Positions 6,664-11,758 of a stretch of DNA of 11,758 nt are shown piece by piece. Position numbers and translations under genes: made by a program. The stretch is taken from NCBI GenBank assembly GCA_030149405.1, contig JASBRM010000251.1:1-11758 (forward strand). The letters are read 5' to 3'. The notes below the pieces were generated by a model. It was not told where the DNA came from, ran no database searches, and was given only the letters and a program-made list of their open reading frames with translations. Every line of letters starts with the position of its first letter. Positions within the stretch are counted from its first letter, which is position 1. The stretch is from Neptuniibacter sp. GTDB lineage: Bacteria > Pseudomonadota > Gammaproteobacteria > Pseudomonadales > Balneatricaceae.

Positions 6664-6668
6664 TCTGA

Positions 6669-7301
6669 TTACCCAACCATGGACCGCAATGCAACACGAA
6701 TCAACTCTTCACTGCTTGCATCAGCACCCAAGGTTTTATGGGCCTGTGAAATAGATTTAGATGCCTGAACCGGCTTATAGCCCAGCGCCACAAGAGCACT
6801 TTCTGCTTCTGCACGGTGATCTGTTACTGGTTCAAACGAAGCCATATCCGGGCCATCCGCGGCGGAAAGCTGGAAGTCTGCTGAAGGTTCAAGCCCAAGT
6901 GCCTTGATCTTATCTTTCATCTCTACGATCAGGCGTTCAGCAGTCTTCTTACCTACTCCCGGCAACTTCACTAAAGAAGCAGTATCACCATCGTTAACAC
7001 AACGCACAAACTCAGAGGTCGAAATGCCCGATAAAATCGTGATTGCAAGCTTAGGCCCTACTCCGTTGGCTTTAATCAGAGTTCTGAACAAAGAGCGTTC
7101 TTCACGATCGTAAAAACCATAAAGTAACTGCGCATCTTCCCGCACAACAAAATGCGTAAATAAAGTGACCTGCTTTCCAGTTTCAGGCAAGCGATAGAAA
7201 GTATTCATGGAGGCTTCTACTTCATAGCCAACTCCATTTACATCCACAACCAGTTGCGGAGGTAGCTTTTCAATAAGTTCACCTTTTAATCGACCGATCA
7301 C
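6669..7301 (-). CDS. ruvA: RuvA, Holliday-junction-binding protein
   Basis: A 210-residue protein in three parts. An OB-fold (1-64) opens [12 protein letters not shown] and carries the acidic pin residues Glu55-Asp56 that keep strands apart at the crossover. Two helix-hairpin-helix motifs (ANGVGPKLA at 78-86 and [12 protein letters not shown] at 113-124) grip the DNA backbone. After a flexible linker (about 140-160), a small C-terminal three-helix domain (about 162-208) contacts RuvB. The start is GTG at 7301, which shares GTGA with the TGA stop of the upstream membrane-protein gene, so translation is likely coupled. RuvA tetramers clamp the junction and load RuvB. Sequence and length are fully typical. 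Confidence 0.98.
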   Translation of the reverse strand: MIGRLKGELIEKLPPQLVVDVNGVGYEVEASMNTFYRLPETGKQVTLFTHFVVREDAQLLYGFYDREERSLFRTLIKANGVGPKLAITILSGISTSEFVRCVNDGDTASLVKLPGVGKKTAERLIVEMKDKIKALGLEPSADFQLSAADGPDMASFEPVTDHRAEAESALVALGYKPVQASKSISQAHKTLGADASSEELIRVALRSMVG

Positions 7302-7966
7302 TTCTCTTTATCCTTATCCATTTTTTCCAGCTTATGCCCTGCAACAATAAATTCCGGCAGTCGCAAATTTGCAAACATAGCGGCCAGACGCAGCAGAAAA
7401 ATAATCATCATTGAAACCAATGCCAATACCTGCCCTGACATATAAGGTTCCATAAATATGTAGAACACAGCGCCAGCCAACGCACAGGTTGCATACAGCT
7501 CACCATCTCGTTGCAGTATCAGTGGGATCTGTCCGGTGAGAATGTCTCGTATCATGCCTCCGGCACAACCTGTAATCACTGCCATCATTACCACGATTAA
7601 AGGTGATAATTCCTGACCTAAAGCCTTCTCCGCTCCGAGCACCGCAAATAACGCCAGTCCCATCGCATCCATAACCAATAGCGTCTGTCGTGGGTATTGG
7701 ATATATCGACACACAACAAAGGCAACAATGGCAGAGATGATCGCCGTCCACAGATAAGCCGTATCAGCGATCCAGACAACAGGATGAATATCCAAAGTGA
7801 TATCTCGAATGGTACCCCCACCCAAAGAGGTTACGATTGCCAGAATTACCACACCAAAGATATCCAGCCGCTTGCCTTGGGCAGCAAGCGCCCCTGCGGT
7901 TGCGAATACGGCAACCCCAACGAGTTCAGCTATGTAGATAAAATCAGCGTAACTCATTTCAGTCAT
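7298..7966 (-). CDS. TRIC-family (UPF0126, YadS/YicG-like) membrane protein
   Basis: A 222-residue, very hydrophobic protein with about seven membrane segments arranged as two similar halves. Each half has the family signature: GGGTIRD (49-55) and AGGMIRD (135-141), the second followed by [10 protein letters not shown]. Bacterial and archaeal members of this family form trimeric cation (K+) channels in structural studies; the role in the cell is mostly unknown. The tail is charged (KMDKDKEK). I chose the ATG at 7966 because its ATGA overlaps the ruvC stop. A TTG at 7987 gives seven more residues but has no ribosome site ahead of it; GGAGG at about 7982-7986 could serve the ATG, though at long spacing. 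The gene is wedged between ruvC and ruvA with 4-bp overlaps at both ends, so it is made with the Ruv proteins. Transport function is inferred from the family only. Confidence 0.9.
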   Translation of the reverse strand: MTEMSYADFIYIAELVGVAVFATAGALAAQGKRLDIFGVVILAIVTSLGGGTIRDITLDIHPVVWIADTAYLWTAIISAIVAFVVCRYIQYPRQTLLVMDAMGLALFAVLGAEKALGQELSPLIVVMMAVITGCAGGMIRDILTGQIPLILQRDGELYATCALAGAVFYIFMEPYMSGQVLALVSMMIIFLLRLAAMFANLRLPEFIVAGHKLEKMDKDKEK

Positions 7967-8493
7967 GAGGTATGTTGTCGCCTCCAACTAGCATTTCGTG
8001 TCGACATAGAACCGGCAGTTTTAATCAAACTGTTGCGAGTATGGGCATGACACAGTGCTATCGCCAAAGCATCAGCCGCGTCAGCCTGAGGCAACCCCGG
8101 AAGTTTTAAGATATGAGCCACCATATGCTGAACCTGACTTTTATCGGCAGAGCCCTTACCTACTACTGACTGCTTCACTTTACGCGCCGCATATTCGTAG
8201 ACAGGAAGATCCGCATTGGTACTGGCGACAATAGCAACACCACGCGCTTGTCCAAGCTTAAGGGCGGAATCGGCATTACGCGCCATAAAGACCTGCTCAA
8301 TGGCCATTTCCTGCGGGCAGTAACGTTCAATAACTTCAGAAACACCGGAATAAACCTGCTGCAATCGCTCTGGTAATTCATCGCCTTTGATACGGATACA
8401 ACCACTGGCAACGTACTCATTCTTATTGCCTACGCAGTTGATTACACCATAACCTGTTACGCGCGAACCGGGGTCTATTCCTAATATCAGCAT
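7963..8493 (-). CDS. ruvC: RuvC, Holliday-junction resolvase
   Basis: A 176-residue RNase H-fold endonuclease. The four catalytic acids are at the same numbers as in the E. coli enzyme: Asp7 (in LILGIDPGS), Glu66 (in MAIEQVF), Asp138 and Asp141 (in [11 protein letters not shown]). Further conserved stretches are [12 protein letters not shown] and [15 protein letters not shown]. It cuts junctions symmetrically after RuvAB has positioned them. It is the first gene of the operon. The start ATG has a weak ribosome site (TTGATTGA), and its stop overlaps the next start as ATGA. The promoter carries a LexA-type box, so induction by DNA damage is expected. The C-terminal about 18 residues ([18 protein letters not shown]) are variable in the family. 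yebC, which often precedes ruvC, is not here. Confidence 0.98.
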   Translation of the reverse strand: MLILGIDPGSRVTGYGVINCVGNKNEYVASGCIRIKGDELPERLQQVYSGVSEVIERYCPQEMAIEQVFMARNADSALKLGQARGVAIVASTNADLPVYEYAARKVKQSVVGKGSADKSQVQHMVAHILKLPGLPQADAADALAIALCHAHTRNSLIKTAGSMSTRNASWRRQHTS

Positions 8494-8510
8494 TCAATCA
8501 ACACAAATTA

Positions 8511-8526
8511 CTGTTTATTTATACAG
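8511..8526 (-). promoter_or_regulatory. LexA (SOS) box of the ruv operon
   Basis: The plus strand reads CTGTTTATTTATACAG: CTGT-N8-ACAG with an all-A/T centre. Extended to 20 bp, the minus-strand sequence matches the E. coli-type consensus TACTGTATATATATACAGTA at 16 positions, with both CTGT/ACAG half-sites intact. It lies 18 bp upstream of the ruvC ATG and overlaps the predicted -10 box, the right place for repression. This is direct sequence reading plus knowledge of the gammaproteobacterial LexA site. Confidence 0.85.
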
Positions 8527-8545
8527 GCAAGCATACAGTAGTCAT
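8518..8545 (-). promoter_or_regulatory. Predicted ruvC promoter
   Basis: On the minus strand, TATAAA (8518-8523) fits a -10 box and ATGACT (8540-8545), matching four of six -35 bases, lies 16 bp upstream. The -10 is inside the LexA box. Transcription would begin near 8511, giving a leader of about 18 bases. Confidence 0.5.
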
Positions 8546-8582
8546 TACCTATAAAAAAGCCCATTTCAGTAACTATAGAAAC

Positions 8583-8610
8583 AAAAAAGCCGCCCTGTGG
8601 CAGCTTTTTT
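8583..8610. terminator. Bidirectional intrinsic terminator after aspS
   Basis: AAAAAAGC-C-GCC, loop CTGT, GGC-A-GCTTTTTT: an almost perfect inverted repeat with one C/A mismatch and a run of six T on each strand. It should end aspS transcription on the minus strand before the ruvC promoter. As no plus-strand gene converges on it, the second direction may be incidental. Confidence 0.85.
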
Positions 8611-8632
8611 AACATACGCTATATTCGTGCTC

Positions 8633-8695
8633 GTCACTCCAACCCTGGCTGGAGTCTATTACTCATGTGGATCCCAGCCTCCGCTGGGATGGCAC
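8633..8695. repeat. REP-like pair of inverted hairpin units
   Basis: Two units face each other between the aspS stop and its terminator. Unit A (8633-8658) begins GTCACTCCA, has the stem ACTCCA/TGGAGT and ends TCTA. Unit B (8668-8695), read on the minus strand, begins GTGCCATCCC, has an 8-bp stem ATCCCAGC/GCTGGGAT with a 4-base loop, and ends TCCA. Both fit the pattern GTCAtnCC-stem-loop-GGantC(C/T)A of REP/BIME-type repeats that are scattered between genes in many proteobacteria. Whether this copy belongs to a dispersed family can only be shown from the rest of the genome. Confidence 0.6.
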
Positions 8696-8707
8696 CTAAT
8701 AGCAAGC

Positions 8708-10468
8708 TTAAGGTGTTTTACGCAGTTTGATGTTCAGTTCACGCAGCTGAGCCGCACTTACTTCACCCGGAGCTTCAGTCATCATACAAGATGCACTCTG
8801 AGTTTTCGGGAAAGCAATAACTTCACGGATAGACTCAGTGCCAGTCATCAGCATGATCAGACGGTCCAGACCAAATGCCAGACCACCGTGCGGAGGCGCA
8901 CCATACTGCAGAGCGTTCAATAGGAAACCAAACTTGTCGTCTGCTTCTTCGTCAGAGATACCCAGAATTTCCAGAACTGTAGCCTGCATCTCCTGATCGT
9001 GGATACGAACAGAACCACCGCCCAGCTCACAGCCGTTCAGTACCATATCGTAGGCACGAGACAGAGCTTCCAGTGGGTTCGCTTTCAAATCTTCCGGAGA
9101 GCAGCTTGGTGCAGTGAATGGGTGGTGCAGAGCTGTCAGACCAGCATCTGTCTCTTCAAACATTGGGAAGTCAACAACCCAAAGCGGCGCCCACTCGCGC
9201 TCAGACATTTCCAGATCTTCACCCACTTTGATACGCAGTGCGCCCAGAGCTTCGGAAACTATCTTAGCCTTATCCGCACCGAAGAATACGATGTCGCCGT
9301 TTTCAGCACCCAGACGATCCATAATCGCCATAGTCACTTCATCACCCAGGAACTTGATGATTGGAGACTGCAGGCCATTAACACCGTTTTCAATTTCGTT
9401 AACTTTGATCCACGCCAGACCCTTAGCACCGTAGATGCTCACGTACTTAGTGTAATCATCAATGTTCTTACGTGTCAGCTTTGCGCCACCCGGCACTTTA
9501 AGTGCAGTAACACGGCACTTAGGATCGTTAGCAGGACCGGCAAATACTTTGAACTCGATCTCAGCCATCAGATCAGCAACGTCAATCAATTCCATTGGGA
9601 AGCGTAGATCCGGCTTATCGGAGCCGTAACGCTGCATTGCTTCGGAATAAGGCATACGTGGGAAGTCACCCAAATCTACACCTTTCAGCTCCAGGAACAG
9701 CTTGCGGATCATGTTTTCAGTCAGACCCATGATGCCTTCTTCGTCCATGAAAGAAGTTTCGATATCGATCTGAGTAAATTCTGGCTGACGATCTGCACGC
9801 AGGTCTTCGTCGCGGAAACATTTAGCAACCTGGTAATAACGGTCAAAACCAGAAACCATCAGCAGCTGTTTAAACAGCTGAGGAGACTGAGGCAGTGCAA
9901 AGAACTGACCTTCGTGTACACGGCTTGGTACCAGATAGTCACGCGCACCTTCAGGAGTCGCACGGTTCAGGATCGGTGTTTCGATATCCAGGAAACCGTT
10001 GTCATCCAAGTAGTTACGGATTGCGTTAGTTACTTTAGAACGGAAACGCAGTTTTTCCTGCATCTCTGGACGACGAAGATCGATGTAGCGGTTACGCAGA
10101 CGAACATCTTCACCCACGTTCTGGTGCTCATCCAACTGAAATGGAGGTGTTTCAGATTTGTTTAAGATAACCAGCTCTTTACCCAGAACTTCGATCTCAC
10201 CTGTTGGCATTTCAGGGTTGATCGTCCCTTCTGGACGGCTGCGAACAGTACCTTTGATCTCAACTACGAACTCATTACGGCAGCTGTCTGCCAGTGCGAA
10301 GCTTTCTTCACGATCCGGATCAAATACAACCTGTGCCAGACCTTCACGGTCACGCACATCCAGGAAGATAACTCCACCGTGGTCACGACGACGGTGTACC
10401 CAACCACACAGGGTAATGTCTTCGCCGATATGCTCTTTTCTGAGATCGCCGCAATAATGACTGCGCAT
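8708..10468 (-). CDS. aspS: AspS, aspartyl-tRNA synthetase (likely Asp/Asn non-discriminating)
   Basis: A 586-residue bacterial-type class IIb synthetase (E. coli 590). The N-terminal OB-fold anticodon domain (about 1-105) opens [10 protein letters not shown] and has [22 protein letters not shown]. The catalytic core carries motif 2, [20 protein letters not shown] (about 218-237), and motif 3, [12 protein letters not shown] (529-540) with Arg536. A bacterial insertion (GAD) domain lies roughly at 290-420. It charges tRNA-Asp with aspartate. His30 in HRRRDHGG and Gly81 in RPEG match the Pseudomonas enzyme; E. coli has Leu and Lys-type residues there. That pattern goes with the enzyme that also charges tRNA-Asn, for later amidation by GatCAB. 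This is inference. The start ATG has an AGGA about ten bases upstream. It follows the FmdB-type gene by 91 bp. Confidence 0.98.
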   Translation of the reverse strand: MRSHYCGDLRKEHIGEDITLCGWVHRRRDHGGVIFLDVRDREGLAQVVFDPDREESFALADSCRNEFVVEIKGTVRSRPEGTINPEMPTGEIEVLGKELVILNKSETPPFQLDEHQNVGEDVRLRNRYIDLRRPEMQEKLRFRSKVTNAIRNYLDDNGFLDIETPILNRATPEGARDYLVPSRVHEGQFFALPQSPQLFKQLLMVSGFDRYYQVAKCFRDEDLRADRQPEFTQIDIETSFMDEEGIMGLTENMIRKLFLELKGVDLGDFPRMPYSEAMQRYGSDKPDLRFPMELIDVADLMAEIEFKVFAGPANDPKCRVTALKVPGGAKLTRKNIDDYTKYVSIYGAKGLAWIKVNEIENGVNGLQSPIIKFLGDEVTMAIMDRLGAENGDIVFFGADKAKIVSEALGALRIKVGEDLEMSEREWAPLWVVDFPMFEETDAGLTALHHPFTAPSCSPEDLKANPLEALSRAYDMVLNGCELGGGSVRIHDQEMQATVLEILGISDEEADDKFGFLLNALQYGAPPHGGLAFGLDRLIMLMTGTESIREVIAFPKTQSASCMMTEAPGEVSAAQLRELNIKLRKTP

Positions 10469-10498
10469 AATTTACTGTTCCTGTTTCCTGTCACTGTC

Positions 10499-10510
10499 TG
10501 GCATATGCCA
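10499..10510. repeat. Perfect 12-bp palindrome TGGCATATGCCA upstream of aspS
   Basis: It lies about 30 bp before the aspS start codon and immediately next to the longer A/T palindrome. No U-run follows, so it is not a terminator. It could be a protein-binding site or a short mRNA stem; the sequence does not identify a regulator. Confidence 0.35.
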
Positions 10511-10514
10511 AACC

Positions 10515-10539
10515 TTAATTAAATATTTACTTTAATTAA
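10515..10539. repeat. A/T-only inverted repeat between the fmdB-type gene and aspS
   Basis: Arms TTAATTAAA (10515-10523) and TTTAATTAA (10531-10539), 9 bp and perfect, are separated by 7 bp. The RNA stem would be weak because it is all A-U, so a DNA-level role (operator or bent DNA in an aspS promoter) seems likelier than a terminator. Sigma-70-like A/T hexamers overlap it, but none stands out. Confidence 0.4.
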
Positions 10540-10559
10540 CCAGCTTAACCATCAGTATT

Positions 10560-10784
10560 TTATGAAGATTCACTGGAATCACCCGCAAGATTTTTCTTCT
10601 TACCGGTTTTAAAATCTGTTTCATACCAGCCCGATCCGGATAGACGAAAACCCGGTGCTGATACCTGCTTGATCACTTTCTCGCTTGAACATGCAACACA
10701 TGCCGGAGCAGGTGCATCACTCTTCATAACAAGCTTTTCAAACTCGTGACCACAGTTTTCACACTGAAAATCAAAGATCGGCAT
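10560..10784 (-). CDS. FmdB-family zinc-ribbon protein
   Basis: A 74-residue protein with a single zinc ribbon: C8-x2-C11 (MPIFDFQCENCGHEFE) and C29-x2-C32 (PACVAC), then the family phrase GFRLSGSGWYETDFK (45-59). The tail is short, basic then acidic (GKKKNLAGDSSESS). FmdB-type proteins (named from a putative regulator near formamidase genes) are widespread, and the biochemical role is not established; nucleic-acid binding is a guess from the ribbon. I chose the ATG at 10784 because MPIFDFQC is the family's normal start; a TTG 24 bp upstream would add eight atypical residues. The position just upstream of aspS is a well-known conserved pairing in gammaproteobacteria, and the two are probably co-transcribed. 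Confidence 0.9.
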   Translation of the reverse strand: MPIFDFQCENCGHEFEKLVMKSDAPAPACVACSSEKVIKQVSAPGFRLSGSGWYETDFKTGKKKNLAGDSSESS

Positions 10785-10822
10785 GCAAAAATAACTCGAA
10801 TCTAGCAAATAGAAAGGCGCGA

Positions 10823-10828
10823 ATTATA
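10823..10828 (-). promoter_or_regulatory. -10 box of the fmdB-type/aspS promoter
   Basis: The minus strand has a perfect TATAAT in CAGGTATAATTCGCGCC, a typical gammaproteobacterial start-region context, about 39 bp upstream of the ATG. No good -35 is visible at 17-18 bp (CTGTTC), so an activator or a -10-driven promoter is possible. Confidence 0.65.
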
Positions 10829-10848
10829 CCTGAAATATCGCATGAGAA

Positions 10849-10874
10849 CAGGCTCCAAAGAGCATTGGAGCCTG
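10849..10874 (-). terminator. Hairpin ending the HIT-gene transcript
   Basis: CAGGCTCCAA (10849-10858) and TTGGAGCCTG (10865-10874) form a perfect 10-bp stem with the loop AGAGCA in plus-strand sense. It lies 58 bp beyond the HIT-gene stop and directly before the TATAAT promoter. The tail on the minus strand (TGTTCTC) is only partly U-rich, so termination may be incomplete and feed into the downstream genes. Confidence 0.6.
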
Positions 10875-10931
10875 AAAGATTTTTATCTTGGGGAAATTAA
10901 CGGAAGATCAGCTCAAAATAGCCAGAAATCT

Positions 10932-11378
10932 TTACTGTTCGGGCACAAAATCCACTTCGCCCGACATCAGTGCTTCAAGTTTATGGCGGACATCATGGAC
11001 CTGATCTTCTGTGAACGGCACTGCAGGCACTTTACCCCAAATCGGTCCAGGCCAGGCAGGGTCATTTTCATAACGAACAATATGATGAATATGCAGCTGC
11101 GGCACCATGTTACCCAGTGATGCAACATTCATCTTTCTCGCAGCGAAAGTATCTGCAAGATTTGACGAAAGATAAGAGGATTCTTTGATCACTGCACACT
11201 GATCATCTTCAGAAAGGTGGTATATCTCAGTAGCGCCTGCACGCCTTGGCACCAGAATAAACCATGGGAAGTTTGTGTCATTCATCATCAACAAACGACA
11301 CACCGGGAAATCCCCTAAAACAATACAATCTGCCGCTAGTTGAGGGTGAAGTTCAAATTCCAGTTCCAACTCATCCAT
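10932..11378 (-). CDS. HIT-domain protein (histidine-triad hydrolase superfamily)
   Basis: A 148-residue protein. The HIT core runs from about 12 to 115: FPVCRLLMMNDTNFPWFILVPR (24-45) matches the substrate-binding beta strands, and KMNVASLGNMVPQLHIHHIVR (82-102) is the triad region. The usual H-x-H-x-H is Q94-x-H96-x-H98 here, with His99 extra; the catalytic middle histidines are kept, and the form QLHxHHIVR is usual in this subfamily. After it comes the DPAWPGPIWG stretch, also typical. HIT proteins hydrolyse or transfer nucleotidyl groups; the substrate of this branch is unknown to me. The ATG has AGGAG eight bases upstream. It is divergent from the plus-strand gene across 105 bp and ends before a hairpin terminator, so it is probably monocistronic. 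Confidence 0.9.
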   Translation of the reverse strand: MDELELEFELHPQLAADCIVLGDFPVCRLLMMNDTNFPWFILVPRRAGATEIYHLSEDDQCAVIKESSYLSSNLADTFAARKMNVASLGNMVPQLHIHHIVRYENDPAWPGPIWGKVPAVPFTEDQVHDVRHKLEALMSGEVDFVPEQ

Positions 11379-11483
11379 TTCCCTACTCCTACGTAAAAAC
11401 TCACTTCAGCAAGCTCAAAAAACACGTTACATTAAGCTTCGCTATTTATTTAAAACATAGCAGCTCAAAGGATTTCCTGCGAC

Positions 11484-11758
11484 ATGCCCGAGATAAAACT
11501 TTTCCATAAAATCAAAGAAATAGGCCCTGACAAGTGGAATAATCAGCGTGCAACTGATTATCCCTTCAGCCGCTATGAATTTCTTTTTGCTATGGAAGAA
11601 TCCGGCAGCGTATCCGCAAAAACCGGCTGGCAACCACTGCATATTCAGTTCTCAGACGGGGACAACACCCTGGCTTACATGCCGCTCTACCTGAAAAACC
11701 ACTCCTATGGAGAATACGTTTTTGACTGGGCCTGGGCAGATGCCTACCACCGCCATGG
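11484..11758 (+). CDS. GNAT-like protein of the COG3146/DUF482 family (5' part)
   Basis: An open frame from ATG 11484 to the right edge (91 complete codons, no stop). Characteristic stretches are PFSRYEFLFAMEESGSV (27-43), TGWQPLHI (47-54) and MPLYLKNHSYGEYVFDWAWA (66-85). These are hallmark sequences of the COG3146/DUF482 family, which is annotated as a predicted N-acyltransferase of the GNAT type related to FemABX. Full members have about 370-400 residues, so about a quarter is present. Function and substrate are not established in the family. A possible ribosome site AAGGA lies about 12 bases upstream, a little far. It is the only plus-strand gene and diverges from the HIT gene, so the 105-bp gap should hold two promoters; I see none that is clear. 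Confidence 0.88.
   Translation, partial: MPEIKLFHKIKEIGPDKWNNQRATDYPFSRYEFLFAMEESGSVSAKTGWQPLHIQFSDGDNTLAYMPLYLKNHSYGEYVFDWAWADAYHRH

Noticed and set aside
6262..6768. Plus-strand open frame of 168 codons opposite ruvB/ruvA
   Set aside because: It is antisense to Walker A/B sequence of RuvB; composition and lack of motifs mark it as a shadow.
8999..9607. Plus-strand open frame of 202 codons inside aspS
   Set aside because: It lies wholly opposite conserved AspRS catalytic sequence, has no clear ribosome site and no recognisable domain; an antisense shadow.
10932..11378. HIT protein as inactive because the first triad residue is Gln instead of His
   Set aside because: QLHxHHIVR is the normal form in this gammaproteobacterial subfamily, and the two remaining catalytic-strand histidines are intact.
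11442..11642. Minus-strand open frame of 66 codons at the right edge
   Set aside because: It is opposite the start of the COG3146/DUF482 gene, whose protein sequence is clearly conserved; a shadow.
1..11758. CRISPR array, tRNA or rRNA gene, insertion sequence or prophage signature
   Set aside because: No regularly spaced repeats, no tRNA-like cloverleaf noticed, no transposase or integrase motif in any frame; the window is housekeeping chromosome.

Overview
The window reads as the chromosome of a marine-type gammaproteobacterium. The inference rests on a Pseudomonas/Oceanospirillales-like gene order (aspS, ruvCAB, tolQRAB-pal-cpoB, queC), strongly Pseudomonas-like protein sequences (AspRS, the HIT protein, the FmdB-type zinc ribbon) and moderate base composition. 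A genus cannot be named from the sequence alone. Almost everything is on the minus strand, so genes are read from right to left. The only plus-strand gene is a partial one at the right edge.

Right end (about 10.5-11.76 kb): the start of a plus-strand COG3146/DUF482-type GNAT-like gene diverges from a HIT-domain gene. A hairpin terminator and a TATAAT-type promoter follow. A 74-residue FmdB-type zinc-ribbon gene and aspS come next, probably as one transcript. The 91-bp gap between those two holds two perfect palindromes.

Centre right (8.71-5.63 kb): aspS is followed by a REP-like paired inverted repeat and a bidirectional terminator. Then comes a compact operon ruvC - TRIC-family membrane protein - ruvA - ruvB. 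A LexA-type box (CTGT-N8-ACAG) overlaps the predicted ruvC promoter. The membrane-protein gene overlaps ruvC by 4 bp (ATGA) and ruvA by 4 bp (GTGA), so it is built into the Holliday-junction operon and should share its DNA-damage control. yebC, often found between aspS and ruvC, is absent.

Centre (5.63-4.86 kb): a small TraR/DksA-family gene with its own leader hairpin and terminator sits where ybgC commonly lies in this neighbourhood. Between it and tolQ are about 300 bp without a gene but rich in RNA-like structure: tandem hairpins, one with a C-rich anti-Shine-Dalgarno-like loop, and a long interrupted hairpin.

Left half (4.86 kb to 1): the Tol-Pal system in its standard order. TolQ/TolR are the proton-driven inner-membrane motor, TolA the periplasm-spanning arm, TolB the periplasmic propeller, Pal the outer-membrane peptidoglycan-binding lipoprotein, and CpoB the coiled-coil/TPR coordinator of division. 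The window ends inside the first codons of queC.

No wholly new multi-gene system was found. The best leads are the SOS-linked TRIC-family protein inside the ruv operon, and the DksA-like gene with structured RNA at both ends.
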